A stretch of DNA of 64,000 nucleotides from Halothece sp964463655 (GTDB taxonomy: Bacteria > Cyanobacteriota > Cyanobacteriia > Cyanobacteriales > Rubidibacteraceae), in NCBI GenBank assembly GCA_964463655.1, contig CAYXDG010000002.1, positions 24,883-88,882 of the forward strand, read 5' to 3'. Below, one piece after another: positions 24,603-33,766 of this stretch. Numbering within the stretch: the stretch's first letter is position 1; every line of letters starts with the position of its first letter. The position numbers and the translations under genes were made by a program. The notes under the pieces are model-generated. The model had not been told where the DNA came from. It saw nothing but the letters and a program-made list of their open reading frames with translations, and searched no databases.

Positions 24603-25061
24603 ATGTTTATCCTGAAGAAGGAAACGGTTGAAAATTGTCAACTTCAAATTAAGAACACAATTGTTTCTGGTGTCAAGTATCTAAATCGTCCATTTATTCG
24701 GGGAGAGGCTTACAAGAAAACTCAAAAAAAGGAAGCAATCCAAAGAGCAAGAGAATTTCTCGATAGTGGGAAATTTTGCATCATCCTAGAAGACTCCAAT
24801 TTTTATAGTTTATGGCACGTCGCGCCTCAAGAATTTATAGTTGGGGTTCAAGAAACAAGTTTAGAACCAGAGTTTTTAAGTGACTGTCAAAAAGAGTTAG
24901 CTCATTACATCGGACCAATGGCTAAGTTAGTCTGTGAAGAAGTTTTAAGCAAGGCTTCTACTTCCTTAACTCGTCAAGACTATATTCAAGCTCTTGCTAA
25001 GAAAATTTCTGATCGAAAACAAGCAAAGCAATTTCTCAAAAGATTGGGTGAAAATAAATAA
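24603..25061 (+). CDS. Hypothetical protein with kinase-associated-like C-terminal helical domain
   Basis: 152 residues with an excellent ribosome site (AGGAGGG six bases before ATG 24603). The N-terminal half includes IVSGVKYLNRPFIRGEAYKK and CIILEDSNFYSLWHVAP. The C-terminal 60 residues (ELAHYIGPMAKLVCEEVL, then ISDRKQAKQFLKRL) resemble the helical domain (DUF8082-like) found at the ends of many cyanobacterial Ser/Thr kinases and signalling proteins, whose usual pattern is a GP-(I/M)AK core followed by a DPxxRxxFL end. Function is unknown. It is flanked by B12 and lysine genes with no obvious relation. Confidence 0.65.
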   Translation: MFILKKETVENCQLQIKNTIVSGVKYLNRPFIRGEAYKKTQKKEAIQRAREFLDSGKFCIILEDSNFYSLWHVAPQEFIVGVQETSLEPEFLSDCQKELAHYIGPMAKLVCEEVLSKASTSLTRQDYIQALAKKISDRKQAKQFLKRLGENK

Positions 25062-25163
25062 TTTATTATTAGTTACTTGTTTTTGGTTCTTTGGGGAAGG
25101 GAGAGCAAGTCAATGGTAACTGCTAACTGCTAAACTGGTTTCACAAATTATACGTTATGGAAT

Positions 25164-26357
25164 ATGCAATTTGCTCAGCGTCTGGATCAGATTCCTCCTT
25201 ACCTCTTTGCAGAAATTAATCGTAAAAGCCAAGCCCTTCTTGCCCAAGGGGTTGATTTGATTAACTTAGCCATTGGCGATCCTGATCAGCCAACTCCCCC
25301 CACGATTCTCCAGACGATGCACGCAGCGATCGAGGATTCCAGCACTCATAATTATCCCCCCTATCAGGGAATGTTAGCATTTCGCAGAGCCGTGGCAGCG
25401 TTTATGGCGCGTCGCTATGGGGTGAGTGACATTAACCCAGACACGGAAGTTTTGTCCTCTATTGGCTCAAAAGAGGCGATTCACAATACGTTTTTAGCGT
25501 TTGTTGACCCAGGGGACTATACTCTCATTCCCGACCCTGGTTATCCTGTTTATAACACAGCAACTCTATTCGCCAATGGTAAGCCCTACAAGATGCCATT
25601 AAAAGCAGAAAACAATTTTTTGCCAGATTTCAGCAAAATTCCCCCAGAAATTGCACAGAGAGCCAAATTACTCTGGCTTAATTATCCCAATAATCCTACG
25701 GGGGCGTTAGCGGATTTAGACTTTTTTGCCGAAGTTGTCGCATTTTGTCGTCGATATGATATTTTACTCTGTCATGACCATGCCTATGCAGAAATGGCTT
25801 ATGATGGCTATCAGCCCCCTAGTGTCTTGCAAATTGCGGGAGCAAAAGACTGCGCGATCGAGTTCCACAGCGCTTCTAAGTCTTACAATATGACAGGCTG
25901 GCGTGTTGGCTTTGTTGTGGGGAATGGGTTAGGAATTCAAGGGTTAGCAAGAGTTAAGAGTAATGTTGATTCTGGGGTTTTCAAAGCGATTCAGCAAGCA
26001 GTGATTACAGCATTAGAAACCCCTCGTCCTGAAATTGAAAAACTCATGAGCGTGTATCAACGTCGGCGGGATATCCTTGTTGAAGGGTTCAACAGTTTGG
26101 GTTGGAATCTCACTCCTCCGAAAGCAACCCTTTATGTGTGGGTTCCCGTTCCTGCTGGTTATACCTCGTCAGAATTTGTCAATCTCTTATTGGATGAATG
26201 TGGGATTGTGGTGGCTCCTGGGAATGGGTATGGGAGTTTTGGGGAAGGATTTTTCCGTATTGCCCTCACCACGGCAGATGAAAAAATGGAAAAGGCGATC
26301 GCGCGGCTAAAGGCAGCAGGGATTCGTTTCACCTTCAACGGGAGAGATAATTGTTAA
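25164..26357 (+). CDS. dapL: LL-diaminopimelate aminotransferase (PLP class I/II)
   Basis: Converts tetrahydrodipicolinate to LL-diaminopimelate in one step, supplying lysine and peptidoglycan; this route is typical of cyanobacteria and plants. 397 residues of fold type I. Motifs are INLAIGDPDQPTPP, YPPYQGMLAFRRA, SIGSKEAIHNTFLA, PDPGYPVY, WLNYPNNPTGA, DHAYAEMAYDG, and SASKSYNMTGWRVGF with the PLP Lys, plus GFFRIALTT near the end. The family includes related aminotransferases, so substrate assignment is by similarity. ATG 25164 lacks a clear ribosome site. Confidence 0.88.
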   Translation: MQFAQRLDQIPPYLFAEINRKSQALLAQGVDLINLAIGDPDQPTPPTILQTMHAAIEDSSTHNYPPYQGMLAFRRAVAAFMARRYGVSDINPDTEVLSSIGSKEAIHNTFLAFVDPGDYTLIPDPGYPVYNTATLFANGKPYKMPLKAENNFLPDFSKIPPEIAQRAKLLWLNYPNNPTGALADLDFFAEVVAFCRRYDILLCHDHAYAEMAYDGYQPPSVLQIAGAKDCAIEFHSASKSYNMTGWRVGFVVGNGLGIQGLARVKSNVDSGVFKAIQQAVITALETPRPEIEKLMSVYQRRRDILVEGFNSLGWNLTPPKATLYVWVPVPAGYTSSEFVNLLLDECGIVVAPGNGYGSFGEGFFRIALTTADEKMEKAIARLKAAGIRFTFNGRDNC

Positions 26358-26441
26358 TTGCTCAAGTAGTATTATTGGCAACAGAATGACACAGTTATCC
26401 AAGCTAACCTGTGAAAACCCAAAAACGATGACTCAAAAACT

Positions 26442-27065
26442 ATGCGAGCTTTAGGAATACTCAGTCATTTCCATCAGTCTGTTCTCAACATGGCTTTGAT
26501 TAATATGTGTGATAGCGAAAGCCAAGCTGGTCTAGAAATGCGCCAACAATACAACGCTTGGAAACAATTTACAGATGAAGCTGTAATCAATCCTTGGCAT
26601 GATATTCATCAGTTTAAAATTTTTCTGCCTCATCCAAACCAAGATTATGAAGGGATCACTTTAGAAGAAGGTCTGACTAAAGGCTACAACATTGAAGTGG
26701 AAGTGGTTAGAGATAGAAGTGAATTGGTTTATGATATCTTTCCTGGTGGTCATTTTGTTGCTGTTTTCAAACAAAGTCAAGTGGATGGGGATTTTACGAT
26801 CGCAGCTACAGGTGTTTTTGTTCGCCCATTAGCAATTCTTAGCTTAGACGTGATTATTGATCTAGCTCAAGAAGAGTATCAATCGATCGCGATCAAGCAT
26901 CCCATCATTAGAGACTATCCTCAAGACTGGGAAGCTCAATTGAAATCCTTCCTCAAAGGAGAAACCCCAGGTGGAGACCTGTCTCCAGTGGTGAAATACG
27001 TCGATCGCGCTTTGAATGAAAGCTATAGAAGACCTGCTTGGAGAGATGTTTACGTTTCTCGCTAA
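26442..27065 (+). CDS. Conserved hypothetical protein
   Basis: 207 residues if ATG 26442 is used; ATG 26490 (MALINMCDSESQAG) is equally possible because neither has a clear ribosome site. No membrane segment is evident. Recognisable features are a Trp/His-containing stretch (NPWHDIHQFKIFLP), a beta-rich middle (YNIEVEVVRDRSELVYDIFP, GGHFVAVFKQSQ) and a charged C-terminus (VVKYVDRALNESYRRPAWRD). I do not recognise the family. Its stop overlaps the stop of the convergent glycosyl hydrolase gene by four bases. Confidence 0.6.
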   Translation: MRALGILSHFHQSVLNMALINMCDSESQAGLEMRQQYNAWKQFTDEAVINPWHDIHQFKIFLPHPNQDYEGITLEEGLTKGYNIEVEVVRDRSELVYDIFPGGHFVAVFKQSQVDGDFTIAATGVFVRPLAILSLDVIIDLAQEEYQSIAIKHPIIRDYPQDWEAQLKSFLKGETPGGDLSPVVKYVDRALNESYRRPAWRDVYVSR

Positions 27066-28567
27066 TTCAAAGTACAGAATTTGCGATCGCGGTCTTGCTC
27101 TGGAAACTGCCAAGAATAAGCAAAATGACTGACTCCGTTCACATTTGGCACAGAGCGGCGGATAGCTTCCATTTGCACTTCTAAAGGAGGGCGATCGCGA
27201 AAGGGTTTTCCCCAAGTGCCAGCTAAAGCGGGAACGACTTCTCGCTCCCTAGAGGCAACACTTATCGTCCGTTGTACTAAATCCACAATACAACTAGCTT
27301 GCCCACACACAGCATAAGACATCGGATGCCATTGGGGAACTAGATCAAACCGTGTCCAGGGCTGTAACCTTGAATCAAAACCACCCTCACCCACGACGCG
27401 GTTAGCATCAGGGAAAAAGACGGCCCCACTAGGAATCCCTTCTTGCTGGACCTGATTAACTGCTAGAGAGAGGAAATCAATCACACCTTGGGCCGCATGA
27501 GCAACGGTGAGATACCATAATTGTTGCTGATATAAATTTTGTCTCGCTTCTAGACTCATTTCCAGTTCTTCAGGTTGGACATTGCGACCTTGCCACAGAG
27601 GAGGCGTGTTTTCTGGCTGTATCTGTGCCATTTTGACGACATCTGTTCGAGTGATATAGCCCTGATCCACAAAGCGTTCGATTAAAAAGCGCCCCTGCTG
27701 GTTTAAAGCGCGACTAAAAAGGGTAGTCAGTGCTGCATCCCCATAAATCCAAAGATTTTTGACCCCACTCACCACAGATTTAGCGCCTGTGCTGCGAGGA
27801 TAGCGAATATAATCAAATAATACGCCATCAGGTTTGCGTTTTAAGACTTCTGCGAGCATAATCAGATAGTCTTGTCTTGCCTGTTCATTGTAGGGGTCAA
27901 CAAAGGCTTTCGAGATTTCCCCACTATCAGAGAGATTGGTTTCTCCAAAACCGTTACGAGCCAACACCTGCTCTCGATCGCTGCGTTGAGCGTAAGCATA
28001 GCCAAAGTTGAGACTAAACAGCCAAGCATACACTTTTAAGTTGCGTTCATGTCCTTTTTCAATCACTTCTGCAAGCATATCGCGATTGCTAATTGAGGGC
28101 GATCGCATAACCGAATCCCAAGAGGTGGGATTCTTGCTCAAAGGAAGCAACACCTGTGCATTATAAAAAACTTCTAGATAAACTTCGTTATAGCCCAAAT
28201 CAACAATATGATCTAAAATCTCTTCGAGATGACCTGGTTTGGTATCGCAGGGATAAACTCTTAACCAAATCGCTTGGGTTTGCGGCCAAGTTTGTTCTCG
28301 ACAGTTTACCAGTTGCTGACCATGATTTTGAATTACCTGTTGGTATTGCCTTTGTGCTGTGGTGTCTCCAGTTATTACTTGCGATCGCAGTTTATCCTTT
28401 TGCGCGATCGCGCTCTGTTCAAACCGACAATAATTATTACGCTGTGCTGCTGCGACAGGAGATAACTGAGCAGAGGTGGCAATAATCACAGTAGTGGCTA
28501 AAAAGCCCAATAAAAGCAGTCGTAAGTGAATGTGCAGGGACTTTAAGCAATTAGATTTGCCTGACAT
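27062..28567 (-). CDS. Secreted family-10-like glycosyl hydrolase (GHL10/DUF187 type)
   Basis: About 501 residues from ATG 28567 (GAGG nine bases upstream; the ATG at 28576 is too close to it). An N-terminal signal anchor (LRLLLLGFLATTVIIATSA) indicates export. The TIM-barrel hydrolase-like part starts with WLRVYPCDTKPGHLEEILDH and has LGYNEVYLEVFYNAQVLLP, NLKVYAWLFSLNFGYAY, DGVLFDYIRYPR and VNGVSHFAYSWQFPEQ, matching the glycosyl-hydrolase-like 10 family often linked to envelope polysaccharide. Two acidic residues on predicted strand ends are present, but catalytic identity is not proven. The substrate is unknown. Confidence 0.8.
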   Translation of the reverse strand: MSGKSNCLKSLHIHLRLLLLGFLATTVIIATSAQLSPVAAAQRNNYCRFEQSAIAQKDKLRSQVITGDTTAQRQYQQVIQNHGQQLVNCREQTWPQTQAIWLRVYPCDTKPGHLEEILDHIVDLGYNEVYLEVFYNAQVLLPLSKNPTSWDSVMRSPSISNRDMLAEVIEKGHERNLKVYAWLFSLNFGYAYAQRSDREQVLARNGFGETNLSDSGEISKAFVDPYNEQARQDYLIMLAEVLKRKPDGVLFDYIRYPRSTGAKSVVSGVKNLWIYGDAALTTLFSRALNQQGRFLIERFVDQGYITRTDVVKMAQIQPENTPPLWQGRNVQPEELEMSLEARQNLYQQQLWYLTVAHAAQGVIDFLSLAVNQVQQEGIPSGAVFFPDANRVVGEGGFDSRLQPWTRFDLVPQWHPMSYAVCGQASCIVDLVQRTISVASREREVVPALAGTWGKPFRDRPPLEVQMEAIRRSVPNVNGVSHFAYSWQFPEQDRDRKFCTLN

Positions 28568-28655
28568 AAGAGCCATCCTCTAGAAATAAGGGAGAATAAT
28601 TTCTTTAAAGAACCTTTTCCTCAACACCCCTGCACAGTATTTTAACTGAAAAAGA

Positions 28656-29081
28656 CTAGCTGATTTCTCGTCGTAATGCTCGTTCGACTTGTGCCAACTC
28701 TTCAGATACACGGTCTTTCACTCTTTTGGGAATGGGACGGGTTGCATAAGCTGAAGTATAATAATTAGCCAAAGCATTGAGCGCCGTCTGCATGGTTGTA
28801 AAAGAGCTTAAGCCAGCTATTTTATTATCCCGACGATAGAACGCTGCGTAGTCATTGAACTGTTTGCGGGCTGTTTCAAGCGCTTCCTCCCGCTCTGGAT
28901 CATCCACTGGGAGGTCGATCGTTGTCCGTAAGGTATCTAACACCGTTAGGGTATCTTGACGATAGTCTCCTGTTAAAAAGCCTTTCGCATCTCCACTGCA
29001 CCCCACTAACGTCATGGTACTAATCACCATGACTAATCCTAACGCAAGCAATCGTTTAAGCATTGATCTTATAGACATCAT
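28656..29081 (-). CDS. psb27: Photosystem II assembly lipoprotein Psb27
   Basis: 141 residues. The signal peptide (LLALGLVMVISTMTLVGC) ends in a lipobox Cys, as in cyanobacterial Psb27, which is lipidated and bound to the lumenal face of photosystem II. The mature part is a four-helix bundle with DYRQDTLTVLDTLRTTIDLP, ARKQFNDYAAFYRRD and LNALANYYTSAY, all family hallmarks. It binds CP43 during assembly and repair, before the oxygen-evolving cluster forms. Two adjacent ATG codons exist at 29081 and 29078; the choice does not affect the mature protein. Confidence 0.96.
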   Translation of the reverse strand: MMSIRSMLKRLLALGLVMVISTMTLVGCSGDAKGFLTGDYRQDTLTVLDTLRTTIDLPVDDPEREEALETARKQFNDYAAFYRRDNKIAGLSSFTTMQTALNALANYYTSAYATRPIPKRVKDRVSEELAQVERALRREIS

Positions 29082-29242
29082 TCATTTTCAAAAATTCTGT
29101 AGCAAAATTTTACCATCTTTCCGTCACTGAGCTCGCTTAGATAAAATACCTAAATGGTTGCTAAATAAAAGTCGTCGAAAGCCTCCAGAATTGCGGGGTT
29201 TGGGGGCTAACCAGTGTGGCGCTCGATTTCAGATCACCATTG

Positions 29243-29974
29243 TTAATGATCAATTATTTTTGCTTTCCCTAAAAATTCATAGCCATCAGGAGTAATCTTA
29301 AACCGATAAGGCAAGACAGTCACTCCTTTTTTCATGGCTTCTGCTAATAACTCCGCGTACTTGGGATCGGCTGTTTCTCCTACTGAAAAATGGGTACAGT
29401 CCCCGCGATTAATAAAATATAACATGACAGGCTGTGCAGAAGGCAACAGCGCCATTAACTCTCTTAAATGTTTTTGTCCTCTCGTTGTCACGGTATCTGG
29501 AAATAACGCTTCTGTTTCTTTTGCCCAAGTAACATTTTTCACTTCTACATAAATCGGTTTTTCTTCTTTTCCTGTTAATAGAAAATCAATCCGACTTTGA
29601 TTATCTTTCCCAAATCGCACTTCAGGACGAATGGTATCATAATGTCCAGAAAGTTCTGGTAAAAGCTGCTTTTCTAAGGCTAGTTTTATCACTCGATTGG
29701 GCAAGTTGGTATTAATGCCCACCCATGTTGGCACAGTGTCTTGAACTTCGATCGCCTCCCAAGTGTAAGGGTGTTTTCGCTTGGGATTATCACTCACAGA
29801 AACCAATACCTTACTCTTAGGTGTACAAACCCCTGTCATGGGTCCTGTATTCGGACAATGAGCCGTAATGATCTCTCCTGAGTCAAGTTTAATATCAGCC
29901 AGAAATCGCTTGTAGCGTTTAATTAAAGTTCCAGATTGACGGGGAGAATATTGATAAATCAGAGGTTTAGTCAT
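29243..29974 (-). CDS. sfsA: SfsA family protein (sugar fermentation stimulation)
   Basis: 243 residues. Motifs are LIKRYKRFLADIKLDSGEII, AHCPNTGPMTGVCTPKSKVL, WEAIEVQDTVPTWVGINTNL, RIDFLLTG and VYVEVKNVTWAKE-like text (here PIYVEVKNVTWAKETEALFP), ending with PYRFKITPDGYEFLG. The core (DFLL, EVKN) is a nuclease-like fold; the N-terminal part is an OB-like DNA-binding region. The E. coli protein affects maltose gene expression, but the biochemical role is unsettled. It begins directly after the stop of the LuxR-type regulator gene (no gap), so the two are translationally coupled. Confidence 0.92.
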   Translation of the reverse strand: MTKPLIYQYSPRQSGTLIKRYKRFLADIKLDSGEIITAHCPNTGPMTGVCTPKSKVLVSVSDNPKRKHPYTWEAIEVQDTVPTWVGINTNLPNRVIKLALEKQLLPELSGHYDTIRPEVRFGKDNQSRIDFLLTGKEEKPIYVEVKNVTWAKETEALFPDTVTTRGQKHLRELMALLPSAQPVMLYFINRGDCTHFSVGETADPKYAELLAEAMKKGVTVLPYRFKITPDGYEFLGKAKIIDH

Positions 29975-30613
29975 TTAGGAAGTTAGATGGTGTTTAAAGG
30001 CAAAACTCACCAACTCTGCGCGATTATTGGTGTCAGTTTTTCTTAAAAGACTACTCACATATTTTTCCACAGTACGGGGACTCAAATGAAGTTCTTCCCC
30101 CATTTCTGTATTAGAATGCCCTTGAGTCAAAAGTGCTAAAACATCTTTCTCTCGTTGGGTAAAATGAAACTCTTCTTGGTTCTGTTCATGAGTGAAGAAA
30201 TTCTCCTGTCGGGAGGCGATCGCTTTTTCTGATTGTATCATCTGCGATCGCGCTAAGAGATTCTGGACCACCGCCTTTAACTCTTCCATCTCAAAAGGTT
30301 TGGGGAGATACACATCACAACCTGCTTCATAACCCCGAATACGATCAGCTGTTGTCCCCCGTTGCGTCAGAAAGACCACAGGTAACAGCCGAAACTCTGG
30401 GCGCTCTCTCACCTGTTGAATTAGTTGAAAGCCATCTTTTCTTGGCATTTTAATATCTGCAACAATGAGATGAGGATGATAAGATTCCAGATGCTCTATG
30501 GCTTCATCACCATTTTTTGCAACAATGACACTGTAACCAGATAGTTCTAAATACTCTCGAACAGCGAGTTGAATCCCAGGATCATCTTCAGCCAGTAAAA
30601 TCAGTAAGGGCAT
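29975..30613 (-). CDS. NarL/LuxR-type response regulator (Ycf29-like)
   Basis: 212 residues. The receiver domain (LLILLAEDDPGIQLAVREYL, phospho-Asp in LIVADIKMPRKDG, VVFLTQRGTT, YLPKPFEMEELKA) is complete. The C-terminal LuxR helix-turn-helix is FTQREKDVLALLTQGHSNTE followed by MGEELHLSPRTVEKYVSSLL. It resembles the Ycf29/TctD-like regulators encoded in red-algal plastids and conserved in cyanobacteria. No kinase is adjacent. It forms an operon with sfsA, whose ATG abuts its stop. Confidence 0.85.
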   Translation of the reverse strand: MPLLILLAEDDPGIQLAVREYLELSGYSVIVAKNGDEAIEHLESYHPHLIVADIKMPRKDGFQLIQQVRERPEFRLLPVVFLTQRGTTADRIRGYEAGCDVYLPKPFEMEELKAVVQNLLARSQMIQSEKAIASRQENFFTHEQNQEEFHFTQREKDVLALLTQGHSNTEMGEELHLSPRTVEKYVSSLLRKTDTNNRAELVSFAFKHHLTS

Positions 30614-30711
30614 AATGACATCAATTTAGACAAAGGTTGTCTGCTATGTTCCTATTCTAGGAGATAATCACACTGGGGTCACATAAATAACTAATGATTA
30701 ATTATGAATTA

Positions 30712-31218
30712 TTAAGTCTCTTCGTATCCTTGGATATTTTCAGGATTAAACTGACGTAAAATGCGGGTGGCTTGTTCATTAACTAATTCTGATCCTTTCA
30801 CAACAAGGAGATATTTTCCCTCATTTAAACGATTACGATAAGGGAGTGCGTCACCACTGCCAAAGGCGATTCCAACACCACCACCGACAAAAAATGCACC
30901 CATCAAAGCAGCGATTGCGCCAAAGAAACCGCCAATAACATGATTGCCAAATTCTCCAGCCCAATCAAATAAATAAATTTCAGTCAAAACATTAAACGCA
31001 TATCCCGCAGCAAAACCAAAGGGAAATAACCAAATTGCCATCTGAAAGATTTGTTGTCTTGCTTGTTTCTTGGGATTAATTAATCCAAATTCATCGGCGG
31101 TTTTGTATCCTTTTCCCAGCATTTCTATTTGTTCTTGTTTAATTCCTTCTCTTAAAAGCGTGGTATAAGCATCTTCTGCTTGCATCCGATTAGAAAGAAC
31201 AGCAATTAAATATTTCAT
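30712..31218 (-). CDS. Glycine-rich two-span membrane protein, stress-protein-like
   Basis: 168 residues from ATG 31218 (AAGGAT upstream, matching MKYLIAVLSNRMQAEDAY). The N-terminal 50 residues look like a small alpha/beta regulatory fold, as in general-stress-type DUF1269/DUF3341 proteins. Two membrane segments follow: AIWLFPFGFAAGYAFNVLTE and the glycine-zipper stretch VIGGFFGAIAALMGAFFVGG. The C-terminus (YLLVVKGSELVNEQATRILR) returns to a soluble strand/helix pair. It is probably a membrane-associated protein of unknown function. Confidence 0.65.
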   Translation of the reverse strand: MKYLIAVLSNRMQAEDAYTTLLREGIKQEQIEMLGKGYKTADEFGLINPKKQARQQIFQMAIWLFPFGFAAGYAFNVLTEIYLFDWAGEFGNHVIGGFFGAIAALMGAFFVGGGVGIAFGSGDALPYRNRLNEGKYLLVVKGSELVNEQATRILRQFNPENIQGYEET

Positions 31219-31401
31219 AATGTTTATCCTTAACACCTAATTATTTCTTACATTGTATCCTATTGCTCAGTATAGCAATTTAGAATCAGTTAGAAATTCT
31301 CTTGATCGCGCCCAGATTTGATCAGTCCAAATTATTTTTACAATCTAACCAACCTACGCTTCAATTACAATAATGATTAAAGAAGTACGAGGATATGTCC
31401 T

Positions 31402-32190
31402 GTGTCTAATTCTATAAATCCTAACACTCTAGCACTAGACTTTGATGGCGTTTTGTGTGATGGACGTGCTGAATATCTTGAAAGTAGTTGGCAAGTTTAT
31501 CAGGAAATCTGGAAAGATTCTAACATTAATCTTGAAGCAATCAGACCCCGCTTTTATGAACTGCGATCGGTGATTGAAACGGGTTGGGAAATGCCATTAC
31601 TCTTAAGATCATTGCAAGAAGGTATCTCTGATACAGAAATTTTTAAAAACTGGTCAGCGCTTGTTCGTGAAATGTTAGACAAGTACGGTTTGACTCAGCA
31701 GGAAATGGCGCAATTATTGGACGAGAAGCGCGATCGCTGGCTTGAAACGGACCCAGATGATTGGCTATCCCATCATGAATTTTACCAAGGGGCGATCGCA
31801 AAAGTTCAAGATGTTCTCAATCAGCAAACAACACAGATTTATATTATCACGACCAAAGAAGGGCGTTTTGCAAAGACACTATTAGAAAAACAGGGAATTG
31901 ATTTTCCCAAGGATCAGATCATTGGAAAAGAAGCGAAACAGCCAAAACATAAAACTCTCAGCAGATTATTAAGCGATCAAGATTCTCCTGCTGTCTGGTT
32001 TGTCGAAGATCGATTACAAACTCTCCTCAGTGTTGCTGATTCCCCCGACTTAGAAACAGTCCGCTTATTTTTAGCGACATGGGGTTATAATACAGCGCGA
32101 TCGCGTTCTCTTGCAAAAGAAGATCAACGGATGCAGCTATTGACTCTAGACCAGTTTCAGCAAGACTTCTCTCAATGGGTGAACAATTAA
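31402..32190 (+). CDS. HAD-superfamily hydrolase
   Basis: 262 residues with a GTG start at 31402 (GAGGA eight bases upstream). LALDFDGVLCDG is the HAD motif I with nucleophile Asp and acid-base Asp. The large helical cap (about 20-120) includes YELRSVIETGWEMPLLL. Motif II is IYIITTKEG, motif III Lys is in KPKHKTLSRLL-like text (QPKHKTLSRLL), and motif IV is VWFVEDRLQTLL. A phosphatase on a small metabolite is likely; the substrate is unknown. The protein is a commonly conserved cyanobacterial HAD type. Confidence 0.85.
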   Translation: MSNSINPNTLALDFDGVLCDGRAEYLESSWQVYQEIWKDSNINLEAIRPRFYELRSVIETGWEMPLLLRSLQEGISDTEIFKNWSALVREMLDKYGLTQQEMAQLLDEKRDRWLETDPDDWLSHHEFYQGAIAKVQDVLNQQTTQIYIITTKEGRFAKTLLEKQGIDFPKDQIIGKEAKQPKHKTLSRLLSDQDSPAVWFVEDRLQTLLSVADSPDLETVRLFLATWGYNTARSRSLAKEDQRMQLLTLDQFQQDFSQWVNN

Positions 32191-32302
32191 TACTGAATCA
32201 GCAGTTGTATAGAGGTTAGTATGATTTGAGAATGATAGATTAGGATTGAGATAGAATCTTTTTAATTGTCAATGATCAATTGTCAATTGTATCGTATTAG
32301 TT

Positions 32303-33616
32303 ATGACTCCAAATCCTCTCATTACAAACTCAGTTGAAAAACTAAACTATCGCGTTACCATCGGTGATGTGGCTGCGGAAACTGGCTTAAAATTAGCAGA
32401 AACCCAAAAAGGGTTAGTCTCACTCGCAGCAGATGCGGGTGGACATTTACAAGTCAGTGAAACGGGAGATATTACTTATCTTTTCCCAGAAAACTTCCGC
32501 ACCATTCTCCGCAATAAATACCTCCGTTTACGTCTCAAAGAATGGTGGGATAAAATTTCTGGAACTCTATTTTATCTGTTTCGGATTTCGTTTGGAATTA
32601 TTTTAATTGCTTCGATTATTTTAATCGTCGTTACAATTTCTGTGATTATAATTGGCGCTCAAATGAATTCCGATGAAGGAGATTCTGATCAGGGAGGAGG
32701 GGGAGGTTTTTCCTTCGGCTTTTTCCCGTTTTGGTTTGGTCCAGATTTATTCTGGTTTTTCTCCCCTAGATATTATGAATATGAAGACGAGGAACGTATT
32801 TCTAGACGCAATCCTCGTCAAAAAAGTGAATTGAGTTTTTTAGAAGCGATATTTTCTTTCTTGTTTGGGGATGGCAACCCCAATGGTAAGTTAGAGGAAA
32901 GACGTTGGCAAGAAATTGGCGCAGTAATTCGTAATCATGGCGGTGCAGTTGTGGGTGAACAAATTGCTCCTTATCTAGATAACATTGATCAAAAAAGTTG
33001 GGAAGATGAAAACTATATGTTATCCGTTTTAACCCGATTTAATGGCATCCCAGAAGTCACTGAAGACGGAAACATTATCTACTATTTTCCCGAGTTACAA
33101 GTAACCGCAACGGAAACCCAAAAACAATCTGTGGAGTCTTATCTCAAAGAAAGAAAATGGCACTTTACTAAAGCAACCAGCACTCAGAAAATGATCGCCA
33201 TTGGTTTAGGTGGGGCGAATTTAATTTTAGCTCTAATGTTGGGGTCATTATTGTCTGGAGAAGTGGCTGCACAATGGGGCGGATTAGTTGCTTTTGTTAA
33301 TGGAATTTATGGTATAATTCTACTCTATGCGATCGCATATCTAATCACGCCCTTAATTCGGTATTTCTGGATACAACAAAAGAATCAAAAAATTACCTCT
33401 CGCAATGAAACCCGTTCCCAATATGCTCAGATTTTAGTTAGCCCCGATCGAGGTTTAGAAGCTAAACTAGAAACGGCTCAAAAATTTGCTTCAAATACTG
33501 TATTAAGTGAAGAAGAAATCGCTTACTCTACAGAAGAGGATTTAATCGATCAAGAGGCAACTCGTAGCGATAAAATTGATGAAGACTGGGAACGTCGTTT
33601 GAACAGTAACCAGTGA
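32303..33616 (+). CDS. Membrane protein with duplicated domain and glycine/aromatic tract
   Basis: 437 residues. An N-terminal module (VTIGDVAAETGLKLAETQKG, ending DITYLFPENFRTIL) recurs in the middle (EIGAVIRNHGGAVVGEQIAP, ending NIIYYFPELQVTA), suggesting an internal duplication of a winged-helix-like unit. Membrane segments lie at about 90-115 (FGIILIASIILIVVTISVII) and in a pair at about 297-350. After the first span is a GGGGG tract and an unusual Phe/Trp/Tyr-rich run (FSFGFFPFWFG, LFWFFSPRYYEYE). It resembles the cyanobacterial relatives of the plant chloroplast protein At5g03900, whose function is uncertain. A large acidic C-terminal tail ends the protein. Confidence 0.7.
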   Translation: MTPNPLITNSVEKLNYRVTIGDVAAETGLKLAETQKGLVSLAADAGGHLQVSETGDITYLFPENFRTILRNKYLRLRLKEWWDKISGTLFYLFRISFGIILIASIILIVVTISVIIIGAQMNSDEGDSDQGGGGGFSFGFFPFWFGPDLFWFFSPRYYEYEDEERISRRNPRQKSELSFLEAIFSFLFGDGNPNGKLEERRWQEIGAVIRNHGGAVVGEQIAPYLDNIDQKSWEDENYMLSVLTRFNGIPEVTEDGNIIYYFPELQVTATETQKQSVESYLKERKWHFTKATSTQKMIAIGLGGANLILALMLGSLLSGEVAAQWGGLVAFVNGIYGIILLYAIAYLITPLIRYFWIQQKNQKITSRNETRSQYAQILVSPDRGLEAKLETAQKFASNTVLSEEEIAYSTEEDLIDQEATRSDKIDEDWERRLNSNQ

Positions 33617-33666
33617 GGAGTGAGTTAACAAATAACTAATAACAAATAACTAATAACAAAACTAAT
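33612..33666 (+). repeat. 55-base direct repeat, left copy at the assembly gap
   Basis: The 55 bases immediately left of the N run are identical to the 55 bases immediately right of it (33767-33821). The copy contains the last bases of the upstream gene and AATAACA words. An exact repeat abutting a 100-N placeholder on both sides is what unmerged overlapping contig ends look like. Confidence 0.9.
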
Positions 33667-33766
33667 NNNNNNNNNNNNNNNNNNNNNNNNNNNNNNNNNN
33701 NNNNNNNNNNNNNNNNNNNNNNNNNNNNNNNNNNNNNNNNNNNNNNNNNNNNNNNNNNNNNNNNNN
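33667..33766. other. Assembly gap of 100 N
   Basis: Exactly 100 undetermined bases, the conventional placeholder for a gap of unknown size between contigs. The flanks are identical over 55 bases, so the true gap may be zero or negative; collapsing it would leave about 65 bases between the two flanking genes. Confidence 0.97.
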
